Assembly (NCBI GenBank): GCA_016844935.1
Contig: JAERTK010000027.1
Span: forward strand, 1 to 63,397
Direction of reading: 5' to 3'
From: Desulfobacteraceae bacterium
GTDB lineage: Bacteria > Desulfobacterota > DSM-4660 > Desulfatiglandales > Desulfatiglandaceae
DNA length: 63,397 bases
In this document: one piece after another, positions 25,560 through 34,165 of the stretch
Layout: every line of letters begins with the position of its first letter
Numbering within the stretch: the stretch's first letter is position 1
Translations under genes and position numbers: made by a program
Notes under the pieces: generated by a model
Databases searched by the model: none
Seen by the model: the letters and a program-made list of their open reading frames with translations, nothing else
Told to the model about the DNA's origin: nothing

Positions 25560-26693
25560 CTACTGGATGATTTCGCCACCCCATAGTTTTTTCAAAAAGA
25601 TCTCCCAGGGGAAAATGGTAATGCCATCCTTCGTTTTTCTTTCATATCGGTCACAGCTGACGACAGCAAAATTCTGAATATTTCCCTCTTCTTTCAGGGC
25701 TCTGATACCTTTGAGGTGTTTGTCGCGTATGGATGTCGTGCTTTTAATTTCCACGGCCCAACGGCTGTTCAGGATTAAATCAACTTCAAACTGCGACGTG
25801 GATCGCCAATAATACATCCTGTCTATTTTTCTCGTATAGGATAGAAAAGCCCTCACCTCCAACAGAATAAAATGCTCAAATGCTTTACCAAACAGCTCGG
25901 AGCCCGCCATAATTTCACCCCTGTTTGCCAGGGAATTTGTTACGCCGATGTCGAAAAAATAGAGCTTGGAACGGGAAATGGCCTTTCGTTTGTGGGTTTT
26001 TGTGAAAGCCTTCAAACTAAAGGCCACCAGGGTATCTTCCAGCACCTGGATATAATTCTTGATGGAGTTGGCTGAAACGCCGCAGTCACCGGCAATAGTC
26101 TGGTAGCTTACCTCTTCGCCATTGCACAGGGCCATCAGGTCCAGAAACTCCGAGAATTGGGCCACTTTTCTGGTCAACGCTTCATTCTGAATTTCTTCTT
26201 TCAAATACAACGCCGTATAGGCCCGAAGCTCTTCGACGTAATCATGGCTTGGATAGATTGAAGGCAATCCTCCCCTGTTCAGATAGGTCATCAAATCAAA
26301 GTCAGGAATTTCGTTTGACGTCAACGGAAAAAGTTCAGCCCACCAGGCCCTTCCCGCCAGCAAGTTGGCGCCGCCTCTTTTGAGCTTACGAGCGCTGCTG
26401 CCGGTCAGCAAAAATGTCAACTTTCGTGCCTGGATCAAACGATGCACTTCATCCAATATTTCCGGAAGCTTTTGAACTTCGTCAATCACCACAACGGGGT
26501 TTAACTTCTGTTCTGAAATAATGGTTGGATTTTTCAAATATTCCCGGTAGGTCCTAATTTCCAGCAGATCAATCACGGTGGCGTCTAAAAGGGTTTGCTG
26601 AATGAGCGTCGTTTTTCCGGTCCCTCTGGGGCCAAACAGGAAAAACGACTTCTTTTTTAGCAGTTCAGTCAAATCAAGGATTCGTTTATACAT
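25560..26693 (-). CDS. AAA-family ATPase with DUF4143 domain
   Basis: 377 residues. Walker A GPRGTGKTTL near residue 22 and Walker B VVVIDEVQKL near residue 68, followed by LTGSSARKLKRGGANLLAGRA, typical of the AAA_14 group. The C-terminal half (KLYFFDIGVTNSL, FEHFILLEVRAFL, YWRSTSQFEVDLIL, WAVEIKST) is the DUF4143 domain with a nuclease-like core. These proteins are common, patchily distributed accessory genes of unknown role. It is flanked by an inverted repeat and unrelated genes, suggesting it arrived independently of its neighbours. Confidence 0.9.
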   Translation of the reverse strand: MYKRILDLTELLKKKSFFLFGPRGTGKTTLIQQTLLDATVIDLLEIRTYREYLKNPTIISEQKLNPVVVIDEVQKLPEILDEVHRLIQARKLTFLLTGSSARKLKRGGANLLAGRAWWAELFPLTSNEIPDFDLMTYLNRGGLPSIYPSHDYVEELRAYTALYLKEEIQNEALTRKVAQFSEFLDLMALCNGEEVSYQTIAGDCGVSANSIKNYIQVLEDTLVAFSLKAFTKTHKRKAISRSKLYFFDIGVTNSLANRGEIMAGSELFGKAFEHFILLEVRAFLSYTRKIDRMYYWRSTSQFEVDLILNSRWAVEIKSTTSIRDKHLKGIRALKEEGNIQNFAVVSCDRYERKTKDGITIFPWEIFLKKLWGGEIIQ

Positions 26694-26845
26694 GTGTCAC
26701 CTTAAACATGATTCAGATTGTCATGATAATCCGCAACTCTGTTTCATTTAGTAATACATGCCACTGCATTTTTCAACCCTTTTCATCAGAATCTTCATTC
26801 GGGGTGTAAATCACGACCGTTGGAGGGAATCCTCGTTTTCGTGCT

Positions 26846-27493
26846 TCAAGCGTGAAGGCCCGTAATCACCCCATGGCAGCGGCAAGCAGTGCTCAGCAGG
26901 ATGGGACCACGGGCCTTTTCCATACGGTCAGCCAGATCGAAAAGTTCTTTCACGCGGTACCCTCCGACGCCGACTCCCAGTTGGTGGCTTCGAATTACCA
27001 GGCTTTTCCAGGGGGGGAACCGGATATCTTTGAGCAGTTCGAACATATTCTGTTTTCTGGGTTCTCCTGTGAATGTGCACATATTCCGGGGTTCGGCGCA
27101 ATCATCCGGGCAGAGGAAATCCGCATGGCTCACAAAGATATTGCCATTCTCAACCCGCAAAGGATGGGGCAGGAGAGGGTCCATCTCAGCGGGGATGGGG
27201 ATCGGTTGCAGGTTTTCTCTGCTTTCGCCCAGCATGAGCCAATCGGCGGCCAGATGAACGGGGACGGCCGGAACAATCCAGTCGGGATTTTCATTTTTCC
27301 CTTTTGAAATATGTTCCGCCAGATAATCAGCGCCGTCAGCCTGAATCAGGGTTCTTCCGGAGCCCCCGGCCCCATGAAGCTTTTCCGCTTCCAGGTCCAC
27401 CAGGACAAGATGCAGGTCTTTAATCTTATCGGTTAAGCGATCTGCGGCCAAACGTCCAAAACGTCCGACTCCGATGATCCATATTTCTTTCAT
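26846..27493 (-). CDS. TrkA-N-like NAD-binding protein with conserved cysteines
   Basis: 215 residues. N-terminal Rossmann fold IIGVGRFGRLAADRL with an acidic end of strand two (LVLVDLEAEK), as in TrkA-N/KTN domains. The middle holds FLCPDDCAEPRNMC, three cysteines that might bind a metal, and the C-terminus has ACRCHGV. No TrkA-C domain is seen. Its start overlaps the stop of the large MscS-type channel gene by 4 nt, so the two are translated together and it may regulate that channel according to nucleotide or redox state (inference). I do not know a characterised member. Confidence 0.7.
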   Translation of the reverse strand: MKEIWIIGVGRFGRLAADRLTDKIKDLHLVLVDLEAEKLHGAGGSGRTLIQADGADYLAEHISKGKNENPDWIVPAVPVHLAADWLMLGESRENLQPIPIPAEMDPLLPHPLRVENGNIFVSHADFLCPDDCAEPRNMCTFTGEPRKQNMFELLKDIRFPPWKSLVIRSHQLGVGVGGYRVKELFDLADRMEKARGPILLSTACRCHGVITGLHA

Positions 27494-30400
27494 GCCGGTG
27501 TATCTTCTTCATTCACCAGTCGAATATCCAGGGGACCGGCGCTGGTATCCAGGTGGGTATCCCGCTGGGGAAATGGCATCTCGATGTCTTCTTCCTGAAA
27601 AACCAGATTGATCCGATGCCGAATCTGGTTCTGAACTTTAATGGCATCTGAAAGGGGGACAAAAACCCGCAGCTTGAAATCCAGGGAGTCGGCCCCAAAA
27701 CCTGCGAAATATACGCTGGGACCGGGAGTATCCAAAACCAACCTGTTTTCCTTGGCAATTTTGAGCAGCAGTTCCTCGGCCTTTTTTGCATCGGAACCAT
27801 AACCGATGCCCACGTCAATGACCACCCGCCTGACTTTGTCGGACAACGACCAGTTGGTGATCTTTTCAGAGAGAAAAGCCTGGTTGGGAACGATCAACTC
27901 ACGCCGATCCCAGTCGGTGATGGTGGTGGAACGGATACGGATCCTTGACACCTTACCGGAGGAACCGGCCACCGTCACCGTATCTCCCAGTCGAATGGGC
28001 CGCTCAAACAAAATGATGATCCCCGATACGAAATTGGCGAAAATATCCTTCAGCCCGAAACTTAAACCCACCGTCATGGCCGCGGCCAGCCATTGAAACT
28101 GTTTCCAGCCGATGCCGATGGCGTTCAACCCCGCAAACAGGCCTACCATAAAAATGGCGTACTGGAATATGAGGCCGAAAGACTGCTGGCTGCCCACATC
28201 CAGTTTGGAACTTTTCGCCATGAGAATCTCCACCAGCGCGGTTCCCGATTTGACCACAATATACGTGGCGACAAAAATGATGATAGCAATGATCACGTTG
28301 AGCAGGGTAATGGATTTTAGGATGGGCGTTCCGGCCTTGTCCACACCGATCTCCTGGGTCCAAAGGGCAACATTTTCCAAGAAACGGAAAGCGGGAAATA
28401 CATCGGACCAGATGAGCCCGAGCCCGAACAGGCTTAGCACGAGAATGGCCGATCGGATGAGCATGGATGTCTGGGCACTGATTTCCTGAAGATCCAGGGC
28501 CGGTGCTGAAATCTGTGATGTTGACTGAATGCTTTCTTCCGGGTCCTCATTGGCTTCCCGGGCTTTTCTGGCGACTTCCTCCTGTTCCCGCAAGGCTTTT
28601 TGAAGGGCCAGTTTCGCCTGGGCCGCCCGAAGCCCCCGCAACATCAATGCATTGGCGGACACCAGTAACAGTATCAGCCATGCCGTATCTCCAAGGCCCC
28701 AGGCCAGCTGATAGGCCGTAAAATAATAGCCCAGTATTGATAGAACCATTAAAGCCACGGGGCAGAGAAGGGCCAGAGTTGACCAGACGGGAAAATACTT
28801 GCTGAGCCATCCCTTGGATCGGCCCTTGCGGATGGCCTGGGTCAGAGGGCTCGATTTGCTGAAGGAACGCCATAAAACCAGGAGCAGGGGAATCATGGCA
28901 AACAGGAACAAGATCCGTCCCAGAGAGCTCCTGAATCCCTGGGCCTGGGGACCATTTTGTATCATCACCACAAAAAACAGCAGGGGCACAAAAATGTATA
29001 ACAGTGTTCTGGCGGAACGGACCAGGGAACCGCAGACTGCCTCATCCCACAAGAAATGGGTGTTTCCCGGGCCGCCCTTTTTGCAGAGCTGTACCGTCAG
29101 CCTCAGAAAAATAACCACTTCCAGGGCCACGGCCAGTCCTGAGCAGACCGCCCTGGTAAAATAGTCCGCCGTGGGAAGCGCTTTTAGGTGAATGGCTGCC
29201 AGATAGAGGATGATCGGAATACCGGCAGTTTGAATAACGATCCAGAGCATCAGGACCAGGGTTCCACCCATCCCCTCCGTGGATGATTTTTCCCCATGGG
29301 ATTTGATGTTTCTCCGGATCCGGGGCTTTAAAAAAATGACCATCAGAAGCACCAGCACCAGGAGACCCCAGATGGCGGGACGGCTTCCCGCAGACAGCCC
29401 CAGATCCCGAAAAAATTTCCGCCAGTTGGCAGGGCTGAACAGCCAGGAAATCACCTTTTCTGAAACGATTGCCTCGGAAGGGGAAATCAGATCAACACTC
29501 TGGGTCCACAAAAGACGCTCGTTGATGAAATCCCTGTATTCCTCGGCCAAGATATCCAGTTTCTTCTGGGCCGTCTCCTGAGCGTTCAGTTTTTTCAGGT
29601 AATTGATATAGGATTTTCCGGTTTCTTCAAAAAGTTTTCGCCTGCTTTCCAACAGAAAAAACGCCTGCATGGTGAGATCTTCGTTCTGTTTGGTGGAAAG
29701 GGAGGGTTCCAGGTTGTCCAGTTGATCATAAATTTTGTTTTTTAAGACCAGATAGTTCTGGCGTTCCTGAATCATCTCGTCACTGGCCAGGTTGACCCTG
29801 AGAATCTCATTTCTCCGTTGAGACGCCACCCTCGGGTTCGCCCGGCTCTTCCGAAGGGTTTCCCGCCGGGACTGAAGCCATTGGGCGGCTTTTCGGGTAA
29901 GGCCCATCATCTTGACCCGCCTCCGGGTGAGTTCAAAATCCTTCTGGGTCTGATTCAGGCGGGTTTCCAGCAACTTGGCGGTTTTGTCCGCCTCTTGTTC
30001 CCGGGTATCCAGTTGGATGAGGATTTCAGACAGTGCCAGGTTCTGCTTCCCCAGTTCTTTCAGGAAAGCCCCGGCCTTGGGCCAGTTTTCCGAAGCCATT
30101 TGCCTCAAGGATTCCTGTGTCTGGCGCATCTCTATATAGCCCACATCGCTCTGGCGGTACTCCCGGACCGATTCCCAGGTCTTGATCAGGGTTTCCAGCC
30201 GATGGACTTTCCGGGTAAACAGGGCCTGCTGATTCTGGACGGCGCCCATCTCCCGCTTGGAAATGACCACCTCCCGGTCCGCCGCCTTGAGCTGGGCTTC
30301 CAGGGAGGACTGCTGCGCCCGAAGGCTGGTTCTCCTGGCGCGGATGAGGCGGGGCGATTCATCCTCCGGCTTGGGACGGGCCAGCTTTTCCTGCAGTTCG

Positions 30401-30972
30401 GACAGGGTCTGTTCAAACTTGGCAATGTTCCGGCGCAACTGGACCGGACGTTTGAGCAAATCCTGAAGTATCTGTTGTTTGCTTTCAAGCTGGGTCTGGA
30501 CTTCCGCCAGCTGAATATGCAGACCGGCAATTTCCCCCTCGATCTCCACCAGAGCCATGGCCTTGGCCCGTTCTTCCACGGCCGCTGTTCGAACCGGCTT
30601 CACCTGCCCCCGGGGCAAATCCTTCGGGTGGGGCAGTTCCTTGAGGGTCGCGGCGTACTCAGACACCCGTGCCATGGCTTTTTCCCGGCGCGTAAGCGAA
30701 TCGATGGCTTTTTGATAAAACGCGACAATCCGCTCTTTGGATTCGGGTGACAGTTTGGGTGCCGCTTTGGCAATCCGAATCCGTTCCTCCAATGCCGGCA
30801 CTGTCAGATCCGGAAGACCTTCCATTGAGGGGGGGACCGATTCTTGAACACCTTGAGATTCAGCCGACCGGCATACGGCCGGCGTTACAACCAGAAACAG
30901 TAAAACGAACATAAGAAACCCAGCAGAAAGTGCCACTTTCTGTCGCATCCCATGGAAAAAAAGGCAAGGCAT
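27490..30972 (-). CDS. Large MscS-family mechanosensitive channel (MscK/MscM-like)
   Basis: 1160 residues. A signal peptide (residues 9-35, ending AVCRSAES) leads into a long periplasmic region of about 480 residues rich in Gln, Glu, Arg and Leu that should be coiled coil. About eleven hydrophobic segments follow, then the MscS pore and beta domain near the C-terminus (SFGLKDIFANFVSGIIILFERPIRLGDTVTV, IRSTTITDWDRRELIVPN). The architecture matches MscK/YnaI-like giant channels that release osmolytes under hypo-osmotic shock. Start ATG 30972 has AGGAGGAG upstream. It is followed, with a 4-nt overlap, by a TrkA-N-like gene. Confidence 0.9.
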   Translation of the reverse strand: MPCLFFHGMRQKVALSAGFLMFVLLFLVVTPAVCRSAESQGVQESVPPSMEGLPDLTVPALEERIRIAKAAPKLSPESKERIVAFYQKAIDSLTRREKAMARVSEYAATLKELPHPKDLPRGQVKPVRTAAVEERAKAMALVEIEGEIAGLHIQLAEVQTQLESKQQILQDLLKRPVQLRRNIAKFEQTLSELQEKLARPKPEDESPRLIRARRTSLRAQQSSLEAQLKAADREVVISKREMGAVQNQQALFTRKVHRLETLIKTWESVREYRQSDVGYIEMRQTQESLRQMASENWPKAGAFLKELGKQNLALSEILIQLDTREQEADKTAKLLETRLNQTQKDFELTRRRVKMMGLTRKAAQWLQSRRETLRKSRANPRVASQRRNEILRVNLASDEMIQERQNYLVLKNKIYDQLDNLEPSLSTKQNEDLTMQAFFLLESRRKLFEETGKSYINYLKKLNAQETAQKKLDILAEEYRDFINERLLWTQSVDLISPSEAIVSEKVISWLFSPANWRKFFRDLGLSAGSRPAIWGLLVLVLLMVIFLKPRIRRNIKSHGEKSSTEGMGGTLVLMLWIVIQTAGIPIILYLAAIHLKALPTADYFTRAVCSGLAVALEVVIFLRLTVQLCKKGGPGNTHFLWDEAVCGSLVRSARTLLYIFVPLLFFVVMIQNGPQAQGFRSSLGRILFLFAMIPLLLVLWRSFSKSSPLTQAIRKGRSKGWLSKYFPVWSTLALLCPVALMVLSILGYYFTAYQLAWGLGDTAWLILLLVSANALMLRGLRAAQAKLALQKALREQEEVARKAREANEDPEESIQSTSQISAPALDLQEISAQTSMLIRSAILVLSLFGLGLIWSDVFPAFRFLENVALWTQEIGVDKAGTPILKSITLLNVIIAIIIFVATYIVVKSGTALVEILMAKSSKLDVGSQQSFGLIFQYAIFMVGLFAGLNAIGIGWKQFQWLAAAMTVGLSFGLKDIFANFVSGIIILFERPIRLGDTVTVAGSSGKVSRIRIRSTTITDWDRRELIVPNQAFLSEKITNWSLSDKVRRVVIDVGIGYGSDAKKAEELLLKIAKENRLVLDTPGPSVYFAGFGADSLDFKLRVFVPLSDAIKVQNQIRHRINLVFQEEDIEMPFPQRDTHLDTSAGPLDIRLVNEEDTPA

Positions 30973-31178
30973 TGGTATATCTCCTCCTGCTCACATGAGT
31001 CTGATTACGGATCTTGGACATTCCAACTCAACCAACCCCCGAAACATACGTGCGGGCGATTTTCTTGTCAACCGCTTCCGGGAATTTTTGCATATTAGCT
31101 GCTCTTTCGGGCCAAAAACAGTTTCAACGAGAAAATCGACCCGGAAATGCTGAGCATGTTGTACAACCTGCTTTTTCC

Positions 31179-31208
31179 TTCACATTCAAGGTTCGTTTGT
31201 TGTATATA
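31179..31208 (+). promoter_or_regulatory. Possible promoter for the RACo operon
   Basis: TTCACA (31179-31184), 18-bp spacer, TATATA (31203-31208), 50 bp before ATG 31259. The rest of the gap 30973-31258 holds nothing else I can support. Confidence 0.35.
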
Positions 31209-31258
31209 AAGGTCCGTATTCTTTAATGGTAACGGCACGAAATTCCGGAGATACTCTC

Positions 31259-33142
31259 ATGGGAGACCATACAATTCGTTTTTTGCCCGCGGATCAGTCC
31301 CTCCGCGTGGCGGATGGCACCACCATCGCTGAAGCGGCCCGGCAGGCCGATGTGTTTATCACCAATCTTTGCGGCGGCGAAGGGGTCTGCGGAAAATGCC
31401 GGGTGCAGGTGACAAAGGGTCGCGCCCCTGCGGAGGCGCTTGCCAAGGGCTTTTTCTCACAGGATCAAATCATGAAGGGGTATGTACTGGCCTGCCAGAC
31501 CCCGATCCACGACGACCTGGAAATCATCATTCCAGCGGAGTCCCGCATGGATGCCTCCAAAATCATGACCGGCGGGGAGAACCAGGGCACGGCGAATTTG
31601 CCCCTGGACCCCCTTGTCAAGAAATTTTACCTGGCCCTTACAACGCCCACCATGGAAGACAATGTGCCGGATGTGGAACGGATCGCCAGGGAGCTCAGAA
31701 AAGAGCTGGGATGGCACACCTTTGATATTCCGCTGGACTGCCTGCAGACCCTATCCACCAAGCTCCGTGAAAACGACTGGAAGGTGACCGTGACGGTGGC
31801 CAGGCATGGGGAAAACTATCGAATTCTGAGAATCGAACCCTTTGACACGGCCCGGTCCCATTACGGTCTGGCAGTGGATGTGGGAACCACCACCGTGGTG
31901 GCCCAACTGCTGGATTTGAACACCGGCGAGGTGCTGGATGTGGAGGGGTGCCACAACCAGCAGGCCAGTTTTGGCGAAGACGTAATTTCCAGGGTCATAT
32001 TCGCTTGCGGTAAAGGGGGCCTGGACCCGGTTCAACAAGCGGTGGTCAAAAATATCAATACCCTCATCAATAGGCTCGTCAAGAAGCGGAAAATTTCCCG
32101 TGAGGAGATTGACGTCATTGTGGCGGCCGGCAACACCACCATGAGCCATCTGCTCCTGGGGTTGACGCCCTGCTCCATCCGCCTGGACCCCTATGTGCCC
32201 ACCACCGATGAATTTCCCCAGATCCGGGCTTCCGAGATCGGCATCCGTATCAACCCCCGGGGTATACTGGAAGTCATGCCCTGTGTGGCCTCTTATGTGG
32301 GGGGAGACATTGTGGCGGGCGTTCTGGCAAGCGGCATATCAGAACATGAAGCGGTCAAGTGCCTCATCGACATCGGCACCAACGGTGAAATCGCCATCGG
32401 CAACCAGGACTGGCTGGTGTGCTGTTCGGCCTCCGCGGGTCCCGCCTTTGAAGGGGGGGGAACCCGTTGCGGCATGCGCGCCACCGACGGTGCCATTGAA
32501 AAAGTGGTCATCAAAGACGGAGAACTGCACTATAACACCATCGGGGGCAAAAAACCCCGTGGAATTTGTGGTTCCGGGCTGATCGACTGCATTTATGAAC
32601 TGGTGCGGAACAATATTATCGGACAGGATGGCAAATTCCACCGGGAACGTGAAGACCCCCGCCTGGATGTTGAGGACAACATTTTCGAATACATCATTGC
32701 TTTCGCCCATGAAACGGAAACCGCCGCCAATGTGGTCATCACCGAATCGGATATCGACAACCTCATCAAAAGCAAAGGAGCGGTGTTCGCAGCCATCAAG
32801 TCCCTCATGGATTACATCGGGCTGGGGTTCGACACCATCGACACCCTGTATGTGGCGGGAGGATTCGGCAGTTTCCTGGATATTCCAAAATCAGTGGCCA
32901 TCGGGCTTCTGCCGGATATACCGCTTGAGAATATCAAATTCATCGGTAACAGTTCCCTTACGGGGGCACGGGCCTCTCTTCTTTCCAAAAGCACTTTTGA
33001 AACCTGCCTGAACATCTCAAGGTCCATGACCAACATCGAACTTTCCACCTATCAGCCTTTTACCGACGAATATATTGCAGCGCTTTTCCTGCCCCATACG
33101 GACGAGAAACTCTTCCCTTCGGTTACTTACGCCAAAGGATGA
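31259..33142 (+). CDS. Reductive activator of corrinoid proteins (RACo-like; 2Fe-2S plus ASKHA ATPase)
   Basis: 627 residues. A [2Fe-2S] ferredoxin-type domain (CGGEGVCGKCRVQV, later ACQTP) is at the N-terminus, a linker domain follows, and from about residue 205 an ASKHA-type ATPase fold (GLAVDVGTTTVVAQLLDL, VAAGNTTMSHLLLG, CLIDIGTNGEIAIG, YVAGGFGSF) of the DUF4445/RACo family. These proteins use ATP to push an electron into Co(II) corrinoid proteins and return them to Co(I) for methyl transfer. The start at 31259 is preferred because GGAGA precedes it. No corrinoid protein or methyltransferase lies in the window. Genes for a cNMP-binding protein and NuoE/F/G-like subunits follow closely. 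Confidence 0.88.
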   Translation: MGDHTIRFLPADQSLRVADGTTIAEAARQADVFITNLCGGEGVCGKCRVQVTKGRAPAEALAKGFFSQDQIMKGYVLACQTPIHDDLEIIIPAESRMDASKIMTGGENQGTANLPLDPLVKKFYLALTTPTMEDNVPDVERIARELRKELGWHTFDIPLDCLQTLSTKLRENDWKVTVTVARHGENYRILRIEPFDTARSHYGLAVDVGTTTVVAQLLDLNTGEVLDVEGCHNQQASFGEDVISRVIFACGKGGLDPVQQAVVKNINTLINRLVKKRKISREEIDVIVAAGNTTMSHLLLGLTPCSIRLDPYVPTTDEFPQIRASEIGIRINPRGILEVMPCVASYVGGDIVAGVLASGISEHEAVKCLIDIGTNGEIAIGNQDWLVCCSASAGPAFEGGGTRCGMRATDGAIEKVVIKDGELHYNTIGGKKPRGICGSGLIDCIYELVRNNIIGQDGKFHREREDPRLDVEDNIFEYIIAFAHETETAANVVITESDIDNLIKSKGAVFAAIKSLMDYIGLGFDTIDTLYVAGGFGSFLDIPKSVAIGLLPDIPLENIKFIGNSSLTGARASLLSKSTFETCLNISRSMTNIELSTYQPFTDEYIAALFLPHTDEKLFPSVTYAKG

Positions 33143-33158
33143 CACCCGGGAGGTGAAA

Positions 33159-33626
33159 ATGGATCAAAACGAAATCAAACAAATCCTCGAGGGGTGCGAA
33201 TTTTTCAAGGGTCTTCAGGAGTCTTACATCAATAACATCATCGGCCTGTGCCAGGTAAGGAACTATGAACCGGGGGAATATGTCTTTTGTCAGGGGGATT
33301 TCGGAGAATATCTTTATGTGATCGCCGAAGGAAACGTCTCCCTGGAACGGTCCATGGATCTGGGAACCCGCAGGGGAAGTGCTGTCATTGGACTTCTGGG
33401 GAAAGGGCGGGCCATGGGATGCTGGTCGACGCTCTTGGGCCAGCCCCACACACTCATGAGTTCTGCCGTCTGCCGGAAACCCACGACGGTGGTCAGTTTT
33501 AACGGGACAGAGTTGAGAAATATCATGATGGGCAACCATGAGCTGGGGTTCCGCCTCATGGAAAGCCTCTGTTTTCTCCTTCGGGACCGGCTGCACGGGG
33601 CGCTGGGCGCCATGGAAAATATTTGA
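33159..33626 (+). CDS. Stand-alone cyclic-nucleotide-binding-domain protein
   Basis: 155 residues. Crp-type sensor barrel only: FFKGLQESYINNI, GEYVFCQGDFGEYLYVIAEGNVSLE and IGLLGKGRAMGCWSTLLGQPHTLMSSAV. No helix-turn-helix follows, so it is not a transcription factor by itself. The start is fixed by GGGAGGTGAAA. It is 16 nt after RACo and 11 nt ahead of the NuoE-like gene, so it probably modulates this NADH/iron-sulfur complex directly (inference). A second protein of this design lies at 56995-57405, also next to a NADH-using enzyme. Confidence 0.85.
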   Translation: MDQNEIKQILEGCEFFKGLQESYINNIIGLCQVRNYEPGEYVFCQGDFGEYLYVIAEGNVSLERSMDLGTRRGSAVIGLLGKGRAMGCWSTLLGQPHTLMSSAVCRKPTTVVSFNGTELRNIMMGNHELGFRLMESLCFLLRDRLHGALGAMENI

Positions 33627-33637
33627 GGAGTTCCCTA

Positions 33638-34165
33638 GTGGATGACGATATTCGTGCCCTGGAAGCGGCCATGCTGGTGGAGATTGAGGGCCGGCTTCAA
33701 GGGTTTAAAAAAGAAAGAAAAAACCTGATCCCCATGCTTCAGATGATCCAGGAGCGGTACACCTACCTGTCGCCCGATGCCCTTCAAATGGTTGCCGATA
33801 CCCTTGGACTGGCCCTGTGCGAAGTTTATGGCGTTGCCACCTTCTATAACCAGTTCCGGTTTCACCCGCCGGGAAAACACCACATGAAGGTGTGCCTGGG
33901 TACCGCCTGTCATGTGCGGGGGGGCGACATCATTTTAGAGAATTTCGAACGAAAGCTTGGGATTGCTCATGGGGAAACCACCCCGGACCGGGAATTCAGC
34001 ATTGAACGGGTGGCCTGCGTGGGGTGCTGTGCCCTGGCCCCGGTGGTGATTGTGGATGAGACGGCTCACGGTCATGTGGCTCCCAGTAAGGTGGAAGGGC
34101 TGATCCTGGGATTTCAGATCGAAAAGGAGAAACAGGCGCGGGAAAAGCAGGAAAATGGCTCTTAA
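33638..34165 (+). CDS. NuoE-like [2Fe-2S] subunit
   Basis: 175 residues, thioredoxin-like NADH dehydrogenase 24-kDa type, with the four ligands in CLGTACHVRGG and CVGCCALAPVV. GTG at 33638 is chosen because GAGGAG lies nine nt ahead; a TTG at 33623 is in frame but overlaps the upstream stop region. It overlaps the start of the NuoF-like gene by 11 nt. With NuoF and the NuoG-like protein it makes a soluble NADH-oxidising module. Confidence 0.9.
   Translation: MDDDIRALEAAMLVEIEGRLQGFKKERKNLIPMLQMIQERYTYLSPDALQMVADTLGLALCEVYGVATFYNQFRFHPPGKHHMKVCLGTACHVRGGDIILENFERKLGIAHGETTPDREFSIERVACVGCCALAPVVIVDETAHGHVAPSKVEGLILGFQIEKEKQAREKQENGS

Noticed and set aside
29818..30750. Open frame of 310 codons on the plus strand opposite the MscS gene
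   Set aside because: Mirror image of a coiled-coil region with strong codon bias; no ribosome-binding site or domain.
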